This document shows positions 16,695 to 25,335 of a stretch of DNA of 64,000 nt, one piece after another. Every line of letters starts with the position of its first letter. Position 1 is the first letter of the stretch. The DNA comes from CAVSRC01 sp963732845 (GTDB lineage Bacteria; Pseudomonadota; Alphaproteobacteria; Rhizobiales; Kaistiaceae), in the NCBI GenBank assembly GCA_963732845.1, contig CAVTBE010000011.1:124001-188000 (forward strand), written 5' to 3'. A program made the position numbers and the translations under genes. Below the pieces are notes generated by a model. It saw only the letters and a list, made by a program, of their open reading frames with translations, was not told where the DNA came from and searched no databases.

Positions 16695-17606
16695 ATGAGC
16701 CGTAACCCCATGAAGAAGTTCGCCCTTTCCGCTCTCGTCATTGCCGCGTCCGGCGCCTATGTGTGGAGCCAGGCCGGCACGCCCGATCCACTCCTCAGCG
16801 GCATGGCCGGTGCCGATATCCAGACCGGCAGCATCGCGCCGCAGCCGGTGACCGCCACCGGCGGCATGGACGTGACGCCGCGCGAGGTGCCGTTCGTGAC
16901 CGGCGGCACGGCCGCTTCGGCGCCCGCGCCCGCCGCGGCGCCGGCTCAGACGCCCGACGTTGCGCAGGCGCTGCCGCCCCTGCCGGCGCCGGACGGTTTT
17001 GCCCCGAGCACCACCGACACGACGCCTGCGGCCCCGCCGCCGGCCGACAATACACCGACCAACCCACCCGCCCCGACCGGTGCCGTCGCGGTGGCCGAAG
17101 CCCAGCTGCCGGCGGACCCGCCGCCCGCCCCGGCTGAGACGGCCACCGCCGTCACTGTTCCCATGCCGCGCCTGCGTCCGCCCTATCGCCAGGTCGCGGC
17201 TGGCGCGCCGACGCCTGCCCCCGCGTCGGCGCCTTCTTCCCCGGCCCCGGCCGTGCCTTCCTCGCCGGCCGTGCCTTCCTCGCCGGCCGCGCCTCTGGTG
17301 CGCGTCTCCGCCCGCACCTCGGGCCTCAACGACGGCACCTATGCCGGCCCGGTGGTCAATGCCTACTACGGCCTCATGCAGATCGAGGCGGTGGTCAGCA
17401 ACGGGCGACTGGCCACCATCCACGTGCTGCGCTGGCCGAACGATCGGCGCACCTCGATCTTCATCAACCGGCAGGCGCTGCCCATGCTGCGCGACGAGGT
17501 GATCAGCGCGCAGAGCGCCCATGTCGACATCGTCTCCGGCGCGACGCTGTCGAGCCATGCCTTCATCCAGTCGCTGGGTGCGGCACTGGCCAAGGCACGG
17601 GCGTAG
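16695..17606 (+). CDS. FMN-binding (NqrC/RnfG-like) electron-transfer protein
   Basis: A 303-residue envelope protein: an N-terminal hydrophobic anchor or signal (residues 8-25), a long Ala/Pro-rich linker (about 45-210) and a C-terminal FMN_bind domain. The motif SGATLSS near 281-287 is the covalent flavinylation site; by the family rule FMN is attached to the Thr of SGAT by ApbE. The next gene is an ApbE, followed by an NqrB-like membrane reductase, so the protein probably carries electrons across or along the membrane. The linker would let the flavin domain swing away from the membrane. Electron acceptor unknown. Confidence 0.82.
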   Translation: MSRNPMKKFALSALVIAASGAYVWSQAGTPDPLLSGMAGADIQTGSIAPQPVTATGGMDVTPREVPFVTGGTAASAPAPAAAPAQTPDVAQALPPLPAPDGFAPSTTDTTPAAPPPADNTPTNPPAPTGAVAVAEAQLPADPPPAPAETATAVTVPMPRLRPPYRQVAAGAPTPAPASAPSSPAPAVPSSPAVPSSPAAPLVRVSARTSGLNDGTYAGPVVNAYYGLMQIEAVVSNGRLATIHVLRWPNDRRTSIFINRQALPMLRDEVISAQSAHVDIVSGATLSSHAFIQSLGAALAKARA

Positions 17607-17615
17607 GCGGGGCCG

Positions 17616-18365
17616 GTGATGCGCGTCACGCGCCTACTGATGGGCATGCCGATCACGGTCGACGTCGTCGGCAGCGCCAACGACGGCGCCACGGTCGAAG
17701 CCGTCTTCGCCTATTTCGACGCGGTCGACCGGCGCTTCAGCACCTACAAGGACGACAGCGAGATCTCGGCGATCAACCAGGGTCGTCTCGACGCCAAGGA
17801 CTGCAGCGCCGAGATGCGCGAGGTGCTGGCGCTGGCCGAAAAGACCCGGCGCGAGACCCACGGCTATTTCGACATCCGCACGTCCGCCGGCACGCTCGAT
17901 CCGTCCGGCATCGTCAAGGGCTGGGCGATCCGCAATGCGGCGGCGCTGGTCGCCCGCTCCGGCGCCCCCAACTACTTCGTCGATGCCGGCGGCGACATCC
18001 AGGCGGCCGGCGTGAATGCGGACGGCAAGGCGTGGCGCGTCGGCATCCGCAACCCCTTCGACATGGCGGAGATCATCAAGGTGGTCGAACCGCGCGGCAA
18101 GGGCATCGCCACCTCGGGTACCAGCATCCGCGGCCAGCACATCTACGACCCGTATGCCCGCGGCACGACCATCGACGAGATCGTCTCGCTCACCGTGATC
18201 GGACCCGACGTGCTCGAGGCCGATCGGTTCGCCACCGCCGCCTTCGCCATGCGCCGCGACGGCATCGGTTTCATCGAGCAGACGCCCGGCCTGGAAGGCT
18301 ATGTCGTCGACCGCACCGGTCGCGCCACGTTCACCAGCGGTTTTGAAGGCTATTGCGCATCATGA
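17616..18365 (+). CDS. apbE: FAD:protein FMN transferase
   Basis: ApbE-family enzyme, 249 residues from GTG 17616 (or ATG 17619). It transfers FMN from FAD to a Thr/Ser in FMN_bind proteins, a Mg2+-dependent periplasmic reaction. Seen: MGMPITVDV at the start, FDAVDRRFSTYKDDSEISAIN, the flavin-binding block DPSGIVKGWAI, DAGGDIQAAG, and GIATSGT. It is shorter than many ApbEs and no signal peptide is evident, so either the real start is elsewhere or it works on the cytoplasmic face. It sits 9 bases after its likely substrate protein and its stop overlaps the next gene (ATGA). Confidence 0.87.
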   Translation: MMRVTRLLMGMPITVDVVGSANDGATVEAVFAYFDAVDRRFSTYKDDSEISAINQGRLDAKDCSAEMREVLALAEKTRRETHGYFDIRTSAGTLDPSGIVKGWAIRNAAALVARSGAPNYFVDAGGDIQAAGVNADGKAWRVGIRNPFDMAEIIKVVEPRGKGIATSGTSIRGQHIYDPYARGTTIDEIVSLTVIGPDVLEADRFATAAFAMRRDGIGFIEQTPGLEGYVVDRTGRATFTSGFEGYCAS

Positions 18366-19874
18366 TAAAGATCGTCGACCGGTTCCTCGACCACACCACC
18401 ATGTATCGGCTGGTGCTGTGGCACCTCATCGTCCTGCTGGTGGCGGCGCTGGCGCTCAGCATCTTCGGCCTGGTGCCCTATGCACCGGTGAGCATCGTCT
18501 TCTCCACCGCGGTGATCCTGGCGGTGAGCTGGGTGACGAATTTCACCTTCGCACGCGTCTTCCGGGTGCCGGCCAACAGCGAGTTCGATCTACATCACGG
18601 CGCTCATCGTGGCGCTCATCATGAGCCCGGTTGGCCTGACCGACTTCCGCGGCATCGGCGCGCTCGTCTTCGCCTCGGTGTGGGCGATGGCGTCGAAATA
18701 CATCTTTGCCGTCGGTCGCAAGCACGTCTTCAATCCGGCGGCCTTCGGCGTCCTGCTGCCGGCGCTGCTGCTCAACCAGCCGGCCACCTGGTGGGTCGGC
18801 GGCAACCTGCCGCTGCTGCCGGTGGTGCTGGTCGGCGGCGTGCTCATCGTGCGCAAGCTGCGGCGCCTCGACCTGATTGCGGTCTTCATGACGGTGGTCT
18901 TCGCCACGCTGCTGGCCACCACCGCTCCGTCGCACTACGCCATGGCGATCTCGGAGACGTTGAAATCCTCGCCGCTCTTCTTCTTCGCCTTCATCATGCT
19001 GACCGAGCCGCTGACCCAGCCGACGACGCGTCTGCCGCGGCTCGTCTTCGCCGCGCTGGTCGGCTTCCTGTTCGTGCCCAACGTCCATGTCGGCTCGTTC
19101 TACTTCACGCCCGAACTGGCGCTGGTCATCGGCAACGCCTTCGCCTGGGCGGTCAGCCCCAAGGGCCGTTTCGTGCTGACGCTGGAGCGCATCGAGCGGG
19201 CGGCGGCCGACACTTACGACTTCGTCTTCTCGTCGCCCAACCGGGTGGCGTTCCAGGCGGGCCAGTATCTGGAGTGGACGCTGGGTCTCGACTACGGCGA
19301 CAGCCGCGGCAACCGCCGCTATTTCACCGTCGCCTCGGCGCCGACCGAGAACGAGGTGCGCCTCGGCGTCAAGTTCTATCGCCAGCCGAGCGCGTTCAAG
19401 CGGGCGCTCGGTGACATGGCCCCCGGCGACCAGATCCATGCCGCCCAGATCGCCGGCAATTTCACGCTGCCGTCCGATCCCAAAAAGAAGCTCGCCTTCC
19501 TGGCCGGGGGCATCGGCGTGACGCCCTTCCGCAGCATGCTGCAGTACCTCATCGACCGCGGCGAGGCGCGGCCGATCACCATGCTCTACGGCAGCGAGAG
19601 CCAGGAGGACATCGCCTATGGCGACGTGCTCGATGCGGCGGAAGAGAAGCTCGGCATCCGCACCTATTATGCGGTCGCCCGCGGCGCCCGGCGCGGCCAG
19701 TATCCAGGCTATATCGACGCCCGTCTGATCAAGTCGGTGATCCCCGACTGGCGCGAGCGCATCTTCTACGTCTCCGGGCCGCAGGCGATGGTGACGGCGG
19801 TGCGCCATACGCTGACCGGCATGGGCGTCCACCGCACGCGCATCAAGACCGACTTCTTCCCCGGCTTCGCCTGA
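18362..19874 (+). pseudogene. NqrB/RnfD-like membrane domain fused to NAD(P)H-flavin reductase; frameshifted
   Basis: Read with one base removed near 18584 ('gcgagTtcgatc'), the sequence gives a continuous protein of about 503 residues. Residues 1-74 run from ATG 18362, then SIYITALIVALIMSPVG continues in the frame that stops at 19874. The N-terminal half is an NqrB/RnfD-like set of membrane helices with FNPAAFGVLLPALLL. The C-terminal half is a ferredoxin-reductase-type domain with FAD motif RRYFTVASAP and NAD(P) motif LAGGIGVTPFRSML, ending without a 2Fe-2S domain. It would feed NAD(P)H electrons to the FMN-binding protein two genes upstream. As deposited, a GTG at 18609 would give only a 421-residue fragment. 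The break may be a sequencing error or a real mutation. Confidence 0.72.
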
Positions 19875-19887
19875 AGGTGGAGCAAAC

Positions 19888-19935
19888 AGGGAGTAGCGAA
19901 TAGAGTCCTCTACTCGCTACTCCCTATTCGCTATT
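19888..19935. repeat. Second heptamer repeat with 18-bp inverted repeat
   Basis: The arm starting at 19888 (agggagtagcgaatagag) pairs with the arm 19908-19925 with a single mismatch, around a 2-base centre. Seven-base units follow (ctactcg, ctactcc, ctattcg, ctattcg). It is the same unit as at 1885. It lies between the reductase and the cyclase and may act as a terminator or a mobile-type intergenic repeat. Confidence 0.55.
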
Positions 19936-20004
19936 CGCTCACCTGCACCGCTTGATGCGCCGCCCCGCGCCCGCGATACTGGCGGCTGCAGGGTGGGGAA
20001 GGCG

Positions 20005-22236
20005 ATGTTTTCCTTTTTGCGCGCCAGGTCTGTCTACGCGGCGCTGGTGCTGGCGATTCTTGCCGGCGCCACGCTGATCCGCGTCGCCGATCCCTTCTTC
20101 GTCCAGGCGCTGCGCCTGATCGCCTTCGATTCCTATCAGAAGCTCGCACCGGCGAGCTACGATCCGGATCTGCCGATCAGGATCGTGGACGTCGACGAGG
20201 AGTCGCTGTCGCGCATCGGCCAGTGGCCGTGGCCGCGCACCACCATGGCCAAGCTGCTCGATACGCTCGGCGCCGACGGGGCGGCGGTGGTCGGTTTCGA
20301 CATCCTGTTCTCGGAGTCCGACCGCACCTCGCCGGAGCAGGCGCTGAAGCAGATGACGCCGGAGGAGGCCGCGGCGCTGGCGCCGCTGGTCGCCGGCAAG
20401 GAAAGTCACGATCAGATCTTCGCCGATGTCATCGCCAAGAACCCGACGGTCCTGGCGGCGGCGCTGGTCGCGCGGCCGTCGCCGCCACCGCCGCTCAAGG
20501 CCGGCTTCGCCACGGTCGGCGACGATCCGAAGAACTTCGTTCCCGCCTTTGCCGGCGCCAACGTCAACCTGCCCATTCTCGACACGGCGGCGGCCGGCAT
20601 CGGCTCGATCAACTGGATTCCCGACCGCGATCAGGTGGTGCGGCGGATTCCGCTGATCTACCGGGTCGGCGACCAGTATGTGCCGACGCTGACCACCGAG
20701 CTGCTGCGCGTGGTCCAGCAGGCCGGCTCCTATGTGCTCAAGGGATCGAACGCCAGCGGCGAGACTGCCTTCGGCCAGCAGACCGGCCTCAACCACATCC
20801 GCGTCGGGGCGATCGAGATTCCCACCGACGCCGACGGCGGCATCTGGATTCACTTCCGGCCGCACGACCCGCGCGCCTATGTGCCGGCGTGGAAGGTGCT
20901 TGCCGGCGAGGCCGATCCCGATACCTTCGCCGGGCGCATCGTGCTCATCGGCACCAGCGCGCCCGGCCTCATCGACCTGCGCGCGACGCCGCTCGATGCC
21001 GCCATCCCCGGCGTCGAGATCCATGCCCAGGCCATTGAGCAGATCCTGCTCGGCTCGCAGGGCGGCGCCTCGCTCAGCCGGCCGGACTATGCGCTTGCCG
21101 TCGAGATCGTGCTGACGCTGGCCTTGGGCCTCATCCTCAGCTTCGTCATCATGCGGGTCAGAGCACTCACCTCGGGCGTCGTCGGCGTGGCGGTGATGGG
21201 CTCGCTGCTCCTCGGCGGCTGGCTTGCCTTCGACAAGCTCGGCCTGCTGTTCGATCCGACCTATCCGGCGGCGACCGTGTTCCTGCTGGTCGCCGGAGCG
21301 TCGACCTATGTCTTCCGCCAGACCGAGAAGCAGCGCGGCGAGGTGCGCCGCGCCTTCAGCTATTACGTGTCGCCGACGGTGGTGAGCGAGATCATCGCCC
21401 ATCCGGAGAAGCTCGAACTGGGCGGCGCCGTGCGCGAGCTGACGCTGCTCTTCTGCGACGTGCGCAACTTCACCTCGATCTCGGAGACGATGACGGCGCA
21501 CGAGCTGACCACCTTCATCAACAACCTGCTGACGCCCCTGTCGGAGATCATCCTCACCAACCGCGGCACCATCGACAAATACATGGGCGACGCCATCATG
21601 GCGTTCTGGAACGCGCCGCTCGACGATCCCGACCACGCGGCGAATGCCTGCCGGTCGGCGATCGCCATGATCGGTCGGATGAGGGCTCTCAACGAGGAGT
21701 GGCGGGCGGCGGCCGAAGCCGCCGGCAAGCCCTACAAGGACGTCGCCATCGGCATCGGCATCAATTCCGGCGATTGCTGCGTCGGCAATCTCGGCTCGGT
21801 GCAGCGCTTCGACTATTCGGCCATCGGCGACGACGTCAACGTCGCCTCGCGGCTGGAAGGCCAGTCGAAGACCTATGGCGTGCCGATCGTCATCGGTGAA
21901 TCGTCGCACAACCAGCTGCCCGAGGTGCAGGCGATCGAGCTCGACCTGATGCGGGTGAAAGGCAAGCTGCATCCGGCCAGGATCTACACCCTCTACCAGG
22001 CGCTCGACGGTCCCGAGGACGGCTTCGAGCGGCTGGTGCCTCGCCACGCCGCCATGCTGGAAGCCTATCGCGGGCGCGACTGGGACGGCGCCGAAGCGGC
22101 GATCGCGCGCTGCGAGGCGGTGGGCGTCCACCGGCTCACGGCGCTCTATGCCCTCTATCGCGGCCGCATCGCGGAATGGCGCGAGACGCCGCCGCCGCCG
22201 GATTGGGACGGCACCTTCACCGCGACCTCGAAATAG
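20005..22236 (+). CDS. CHASE2-domain adenylate cyclase (class III)
   Basis: Membrane receptor-cyclase of about 743 residues. One N-terminal helix (about 10-28) leads to an extracytoplasmic CHASE2 sensor (PIRIVDVDEESLSRIGQWPWPR near its start). Three membrane helices (about 365-435) and a C-terminal class III catalytic domain follow. Metal-binding Asp residues lie in FCDVRNFTS and KYMGDAIMAFW, and the transition-state block in GDDVNVASRLEG. The Lys in DKYMGD and the Asp in GDDVNVAS fit ATP rather than GTP. It converts ATP to cAMP in response to an unknown envelope signal. Start ATG 20005 follows 'ggggaagg'; a GTG at 19993 is possible. Confidence 0.87.
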   Translation: MFSFLRARSVYAALVLAILAGATLIRVADPFFVQALRLIAFDSYQKLAPASYDPDLPIRIVDVDEESLSRIGQWPWPRTTMAKLLDTLGADGAAVVGFDILFSESDRTSPEQALKQMTPEEAAALAPLVAGKESHDQIFADVIAKNPTVLAAALVARPSPPPPLKAGFATVGDDPKNFVPAFAGANVNLPILDTAAAGIGSINWIPDRDQVVRRIPLIYRVGDQYVPTLTTELLRVVQQAGSYVLKGSNASGETAFGQQTGLNHIRVGAIEIPTDADGGIWIHFRPHDPRAYVPAWKVLAGEADPDTFAGRIVLIGTSAPGLIDLRATPLDAAIPGVEIHAQAIEQILLGSQGGASLSRPDYALAVEIVLTLALGLILSFVIMRVRALTSGVVGVAVMGSLLLGGWLAFDKLGLLFDPTYPAATVFLLVAGASTYVFRQTEKQRGEVRRAFSYYVSPTVVSEIIAHPEKLELGGAVRELTLLFCDVRNFTSISETMTAHELTTFINNLLTPLSEIILTNRGTIDKYMGDAIMAFWNAPLDDPDHAANACRSAIAMIGRMRALNEEWRAAAEAAGKPYKDVAIGIGINSGDCCVGNLGSVQRFDYSAIGDDVNVASRLEGQSKTYGVPIVIGESSHNQLPEVQAIELDLMRVKGKLHPARIYTLYQALDGPEDGFERLVPRHAAMLEAYRGRDWDGAEAAIARCEAVGVHRLTALYALYRGRIAEWRETPPPPDWDGTFTATSK

Positions 22237-22259
22237 CCAGCCGGCAAATGCCAATAGCC

Positions 22260-22279
22260 AGCCGGTAAAACTACCGGCT
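22260..22279 (+). terminator. Hairpin after the cyclase gene
   Basis: AGCCGGTA 22260-22267 pairs with TACCGGCT 22272-22279 around AAAC. It overlaps the second copy of a 13-base direct repeat, aatagccagccgg, at 22232-22244 and 22253-22265. No long T tract follows, so termination is only likely. Confidence 0.4.
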
Positions 22280-22371
22280 TGTGACGCCGATCACAGAATT
22301 GATATGACGCCCGGCCTTAAGGTTAGGCAGGAGGCCGGAACTCGGACGCCGGAAGGTGGGGTAGGGGATAC

Positions 22372-22761
22372 ATGGACCCGATCGGGGCAGGCACAATCGT
22401 TGCGGTCTTCCTGTGGCTGCAAATCAAGCATTTCATCTTCGACTACGTCGTGCAGACGCCCTTCCAGTTCCGCAACAAGGGCACCTACGGCCACCCCGGC
22501 GGCATCCTGCATTCGGGGCTGCAGGCGGTGGGCACGATCCCCGCCTTCTTCATCCTGCCGGCGAGCTGGCCGATGGGGGTGGCGATCATCGTCGGCGAAT
22601 TCGTCGTCCACTATCATGTCGACTGGTCGAAGGAGCAGTCGCTCCGGCGGATGAAGCTGACCACGACCGACGCCTGGTATTGGCGGATCTACGGGGTCGA
22701 CCAGCTCGCCCATCAGCTCACCTATGTGGCGATCGCGGCGCTGCTCGCCGGCGTGGTCTGA
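22372..22761 (+). CDS. DUF3307 domain membrane protein
   Basis: A small inner-membrane protein of 129 residues with about four hydrophobic segments. The conserved DUF3307 features are visible: KHFIFDYVVQT near 20-30, HSGLQAVGT around 50 and HYHVDWSKE near 80-88, then DQLAHQLTY. The histidine/aspartate pairs in membrane segments hint at a metal site or enzyme, but no function is established for the family. Start ATG 22372 is preceded by 'gtaggggata'. It is followed by the convergent LacI-type regulator with an 86-base gap. Confidence 0.75.
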   Translation: MDPIGAGTIVAVFLWLQIKHFIFDYVVQTPFQFRNKGTYGHPGGILHSGLQAVGTIPAFFILPASWPMGVAIIVGEFVVHYHVDWSKEQSLRRMKLTTTDAWYWRIYGVDQLAHQLTYVAIAALLAGVV

Positions 22762-22847
22762 CACGCCCGGCGCTGCCCGGGATCAGCGCCGGAAGACGAT
22801 CGAGTGGTTTTCGGCGGCCCGGCATCGCCATGCGGGCGGGCGCCGGC

Positions 22848-23921
22848 TCAGCGTCGGCGCGTGCTGCCGCGCGCGCGCACCGCAAAGCCGAGGTCGATGA
22901 TCGGGTCGTCCGGCCGTTCGCCGTCGCCGCGGACGATGCGCGTGACGATTGCGGCCGCCTGACGCGCCATTTCATAGCGCGGGGTCGCTACCGACGACAG
23001 CGACGGGAAGCTCGAGGCGCACAGTTCCATGTCGTTGAAGCCGATGATCGAGATGTCGTCGGGCACGCGCAGCCCGCGCCGGTGACACTCGAACAGTGCC
23101 CCGAACGCGATGTCGTCGTTGGAAGCGAACACCGCTTCGATGTCCGGCGTCTGGGCCGTGAGTTCGGTGAAAAGCTGTGCGCCGAGGGCGAAGGCCGAAG
23201 GTTGCTTTGATGCGGCAATCAGGCCGCTCGGGTCGAGACCGGCATCCTTCATGGCATGGCGGTAGCCTTCGATGCGGCGCCGGGCGCGGGCGTCGAGCCG
23301 GGCCGAGATATGCCCGACACGGCGGTGGCCGAGGTCGAGGAGGTGGCGGGTGGCGGCGTAGGCCGCGTCGTGCTGCGAGAATCCGATATTGATGTCGATC
23401 GGATCGTCGGTCAGCTCCATCGTCTGGACGACGGGAATGTCGGCCAGTTCGAGCATGCGGCGGACCTGGGCGCTCTGATCGATGCCGGCGAGAATCATCG
23501 CCTCGGGGTGCTGGCCGAGCATGGTGGCGACGGCCTTCTCCTCCTCCGCCGGCTCATAGCGCCAGTTGAGCACCAGAACCTGGAAGCCGGCCGGCAGGAA
23601 GGCGTCGTGCAGGGCCTTCAGATAGTCGGCAAAGACTCCGTTGGTGAGCGAGGGGATGAGCACGCCGATGGTGCCGGTGTGCGCGGAGGCAAGGGCGCTG
23701 GCAAGCTGGTTGGGGATATAGCCCAACGCCTCGACGGCGCTTGCCACGCGCTCGCGCAGGTCGGCCGAGACCATTTCCGGCCGGCGCAGGGCGCGCGAGA
23801 CCGTGACGGCGCTGACGCCCGCCCGAGCGGCGACATCGCTCAAAGTTGCACGGCGCGGCCGGGGTCCGTTGGAGAGTCTCGACAGCTCGTCCATGGCGTC
23901 TCGTAACCTTTTGTACAGCAT
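22848..23921 (-). CDS. LacI-family transcriptional regulator
   Basis: A 357-residue repressor-type protein. N-terminal LacI helix-turn-helix with hinge: ATLSDVAARAGVSAVTVSRALRRPEMVS then RVASAVEALGYIPNQLASALAS; a periplasmic-binding-like effector domain fills the rest (IGVLIPSLTNGVFADYL). It resembles the GntR (gluconate) branch of the family. It is transcribed away from a sugar ABC operon, and a palindrome of LacI type lies between them (23956-23969), so it most likely represses that operon until a sugar or sugar acid binds. Start at 23921; ATG 23894 (MDELSRL) is an equally plausible start with 'aaagg' upstream. Confidence 0.88.
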   Translation of the reverse strand: MLYKRLRDAMDELSRLSNGPRPRRATLSDVAARAGVSAVTVSRALRRPEMVSADLRERVASAVEALGYIPNQLASALASAHTGTIGVLIPSLTNGVFADYLKALHDAFLPAGFQVLVLNWRYEPAEEEKAVATMLGQHPEAMILAGIDQSAQVRRMLELADIPVVQTMELTDDPIDINIGFSQHDAAYAATRHLLDLGHRRVGHISARLDARARRRIEGYRHAMKDAGLDPSGLIAASKQPSAFALGAQLFTELTAQTPDIEAVFASNDDIAFGALFECHRRGLRVPDDISIIGFNDMELCASSFPSLSSVATPRYEMARQAAAIVTRIVRGDGERPDDPIIDLGFAVRARGSTRRR

Positions 23922-23954
23922 GCCAGACGCGGCGCCAGTCTTGAAGCAGTCTAG

Positions 23955-23983
23955 TTGACAGCGCTTTCATGTCCACCTATACG
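23955..23983 (+). promoter_or_regulatory. Promoter with overlapping LacI-type operator
   Basis: TTGACA at 23955-23960 and TATACG at 23978-23983 are 17 bases apart, a good sigma-70 promoter reading into the sugar ABC operon. TGACAGCGCTTTCA at 23956-23969 is a palindrome with one mismatch around the central GC step, the usual LacI/GalR operator form. It covers the -35 and spacer, so bound repressor would block RNA polymerase. Confidence 0.6.
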
Positions 23984-24103
23984 TCGGTTGCGCGTGGGGG
24001 GAAGAGCGCGTGGGCGGATTGGCGCATCAGAACCGCAGAAGCGGTGGCGCGATCCGCAAACGGTACGACGCCTAATCAAGCATCGCTAATGGGAGGGAAA
24101 TCC

Positions 24104-25246
24104 ATGAAGTCTGCGTCATATCTGCGTGTATTGCTGGGGACCGGCGCCGCCGTCGGTGCCCTGTTGGCGTTCCAGACGGTCGCCACGGCCGCGGGCCCCG
24201 AGGTCGTTGCCGGTCCGTCGGCCGAGCCGGAGTGCTTCGTGCCCTGGTCGGCCGACACCAAGTTCCTCAAGTACCCGGCGAAGAAGGGGCCGTTCCGCAT
24301 CGCGCTGGCCAACGGCTATATCGCCAACACCTGGCGCATCCAGATGATCCAGACGGCGAAGGCCTATGCCGCGCAGCCGGACGTCGCCGCCAAGCTCAAG
24401 GAATTCAAGGTCGTCTCCACCGGCGAAGACGTGCCGGCGCAGATCTCGGCGATCAACAACTTCATCGATTCCGGCTATGACGCGATCGTCGTCGACGCGC
24501 AGAACCCGACTGCCTTTGCCCCGGTCATCAAGCGCGCCAAGCAGGCCGGCGTGATTCTCGTCGCCTTCGACAACATTCTCGACACCGAAGACGACATCAA
24601 CGTGAACGTCGATCAGGTCGGCATGGGTGTGGTGTGGGCGAACTGGCTGATTGACCATGTGCCCGACGGCGGCAAGGTCCTCGAGGTGCGCGGCGTCGCC
24701 GGCACGTCGGTCGACACCGACCGCCACAACGGCATCCACCAGACGCTCGATGCCTCGGGCAAGAAGTGGGAAGTCACCGAGGTGATGGGCAAGTGGGACG
24801 ACGGCGTCGCCCAGAAGGCGGCGGCTGACGCCATCGCCACCAATGGCCCGTTCGCCGGCATCACCGCGCAGGGCGGCGACACCGGCGTCGTCCGGGCGAT
24901 GCTCGACGCCAAGCACCCGATGGTGCCTTTCGCCGGCGAGACCGAGAACGGCTTCCGTAAGCTCTGTGCGCAGTATTCGGCCGACGGGCTGAAGTGCACC
25001 TCGGCCGGCACCGGCCCGGCCCAGGTCGCGGTCGCCATCAAGACGGCCATCACGGCGCTCGAAGGCAATGTGGTGCCCCAGGCCATCAAGCTGCCGCTGG
25101 CGCTTGCCTCCGATCCCAACATGAAGGAAGGCGTCGACTACTTCCCGACCGAGTCCGACAACTTCTTCGTCGGCAACGCCTTCCCCACCTGCGGCATCAA
25201 CTTCACGGCGCAGGAAATCATGGGCCAGTCGAAGGAAAACCAGTAA
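24104..25246 (+). CDS. Sugar ABC transporter substrate-binding protein
   Basis: Periplasmic sugar-binding protein of the ribose/galactofuranose type (Peripla_BP_4), 380 residues. Signal peptide in residues 1-29 (ATAAGPE cleavage region). The mature chain shows RIALANGYIANTWRIQMI, DSGYDAIVVDAQNP and ITAQGGDTGVVRAM, the lobes that close on the ligand. It heads the operon under the LacI-type operator. I place the start at ATG 24104, with GGGAGGG at 24091-24097 as ribosome-binding site; the open frame back to 23969 would begin inside the operator. The sugar is unknown; with the downstream uronate-dehydrogenase-like enzyme, an aldose or uronic acid is likely. Confidence 0.87.
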   Translation: MKSASYLRVLLGTGAAVGALLAFQTVATAAGPEVVAGPSAEPECFVPWSADTKFLKYPAKKGPFRIALANGYIANTWRIQMIQTAKAYAAQPDVAAKLKEFKVVSTGEDVPAQISAINNFIDSGYDAIVVDAQNPTAFAPVIKRAKQAGVILVAFDNILDTEDDINVNVDQVGMGVVWANWLIDHVPDGGKVLEVRGVAGTSVDTDRHNGIHQTLDASGKKWEVTEVMGKWDDGVAQKAAADAIATNGPFAGITAQGGDTGVVRAMLDAKHPMVPFAGETENGFRKLCAQYSADGLKCTSAGTGPAQVAVAIKTAITALEGNVVPQAIKLPLALASDPNMKEGVDYFPTESDNFFVGNAFPTCGINFTAQEIMGQSKENQ

Positions 25247-25335
25247 GCTCGTTCGCACAGGTGCCGGGCGCCGCGGGCATCGCCCGCGGCGCTTTGCACG
25301 ACAAGACGAAATCCACGGTGCCTGGGGAGGAGCCG

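Noticed and set aside
18575..18612. Programmed ribosomal frameshifting in the membrane reductase
   Set aside because: No slippery heptamer, no internal Shine-Dalgarno and no strong downstream structure; a simple one-base insertion explains it.
19939..22254. A 771-residue minus-strand frame
   Set aside because: Antisense to the CHASE2 cyclase; no recognisable motif and skewed Arg/Gly/Asp composition.
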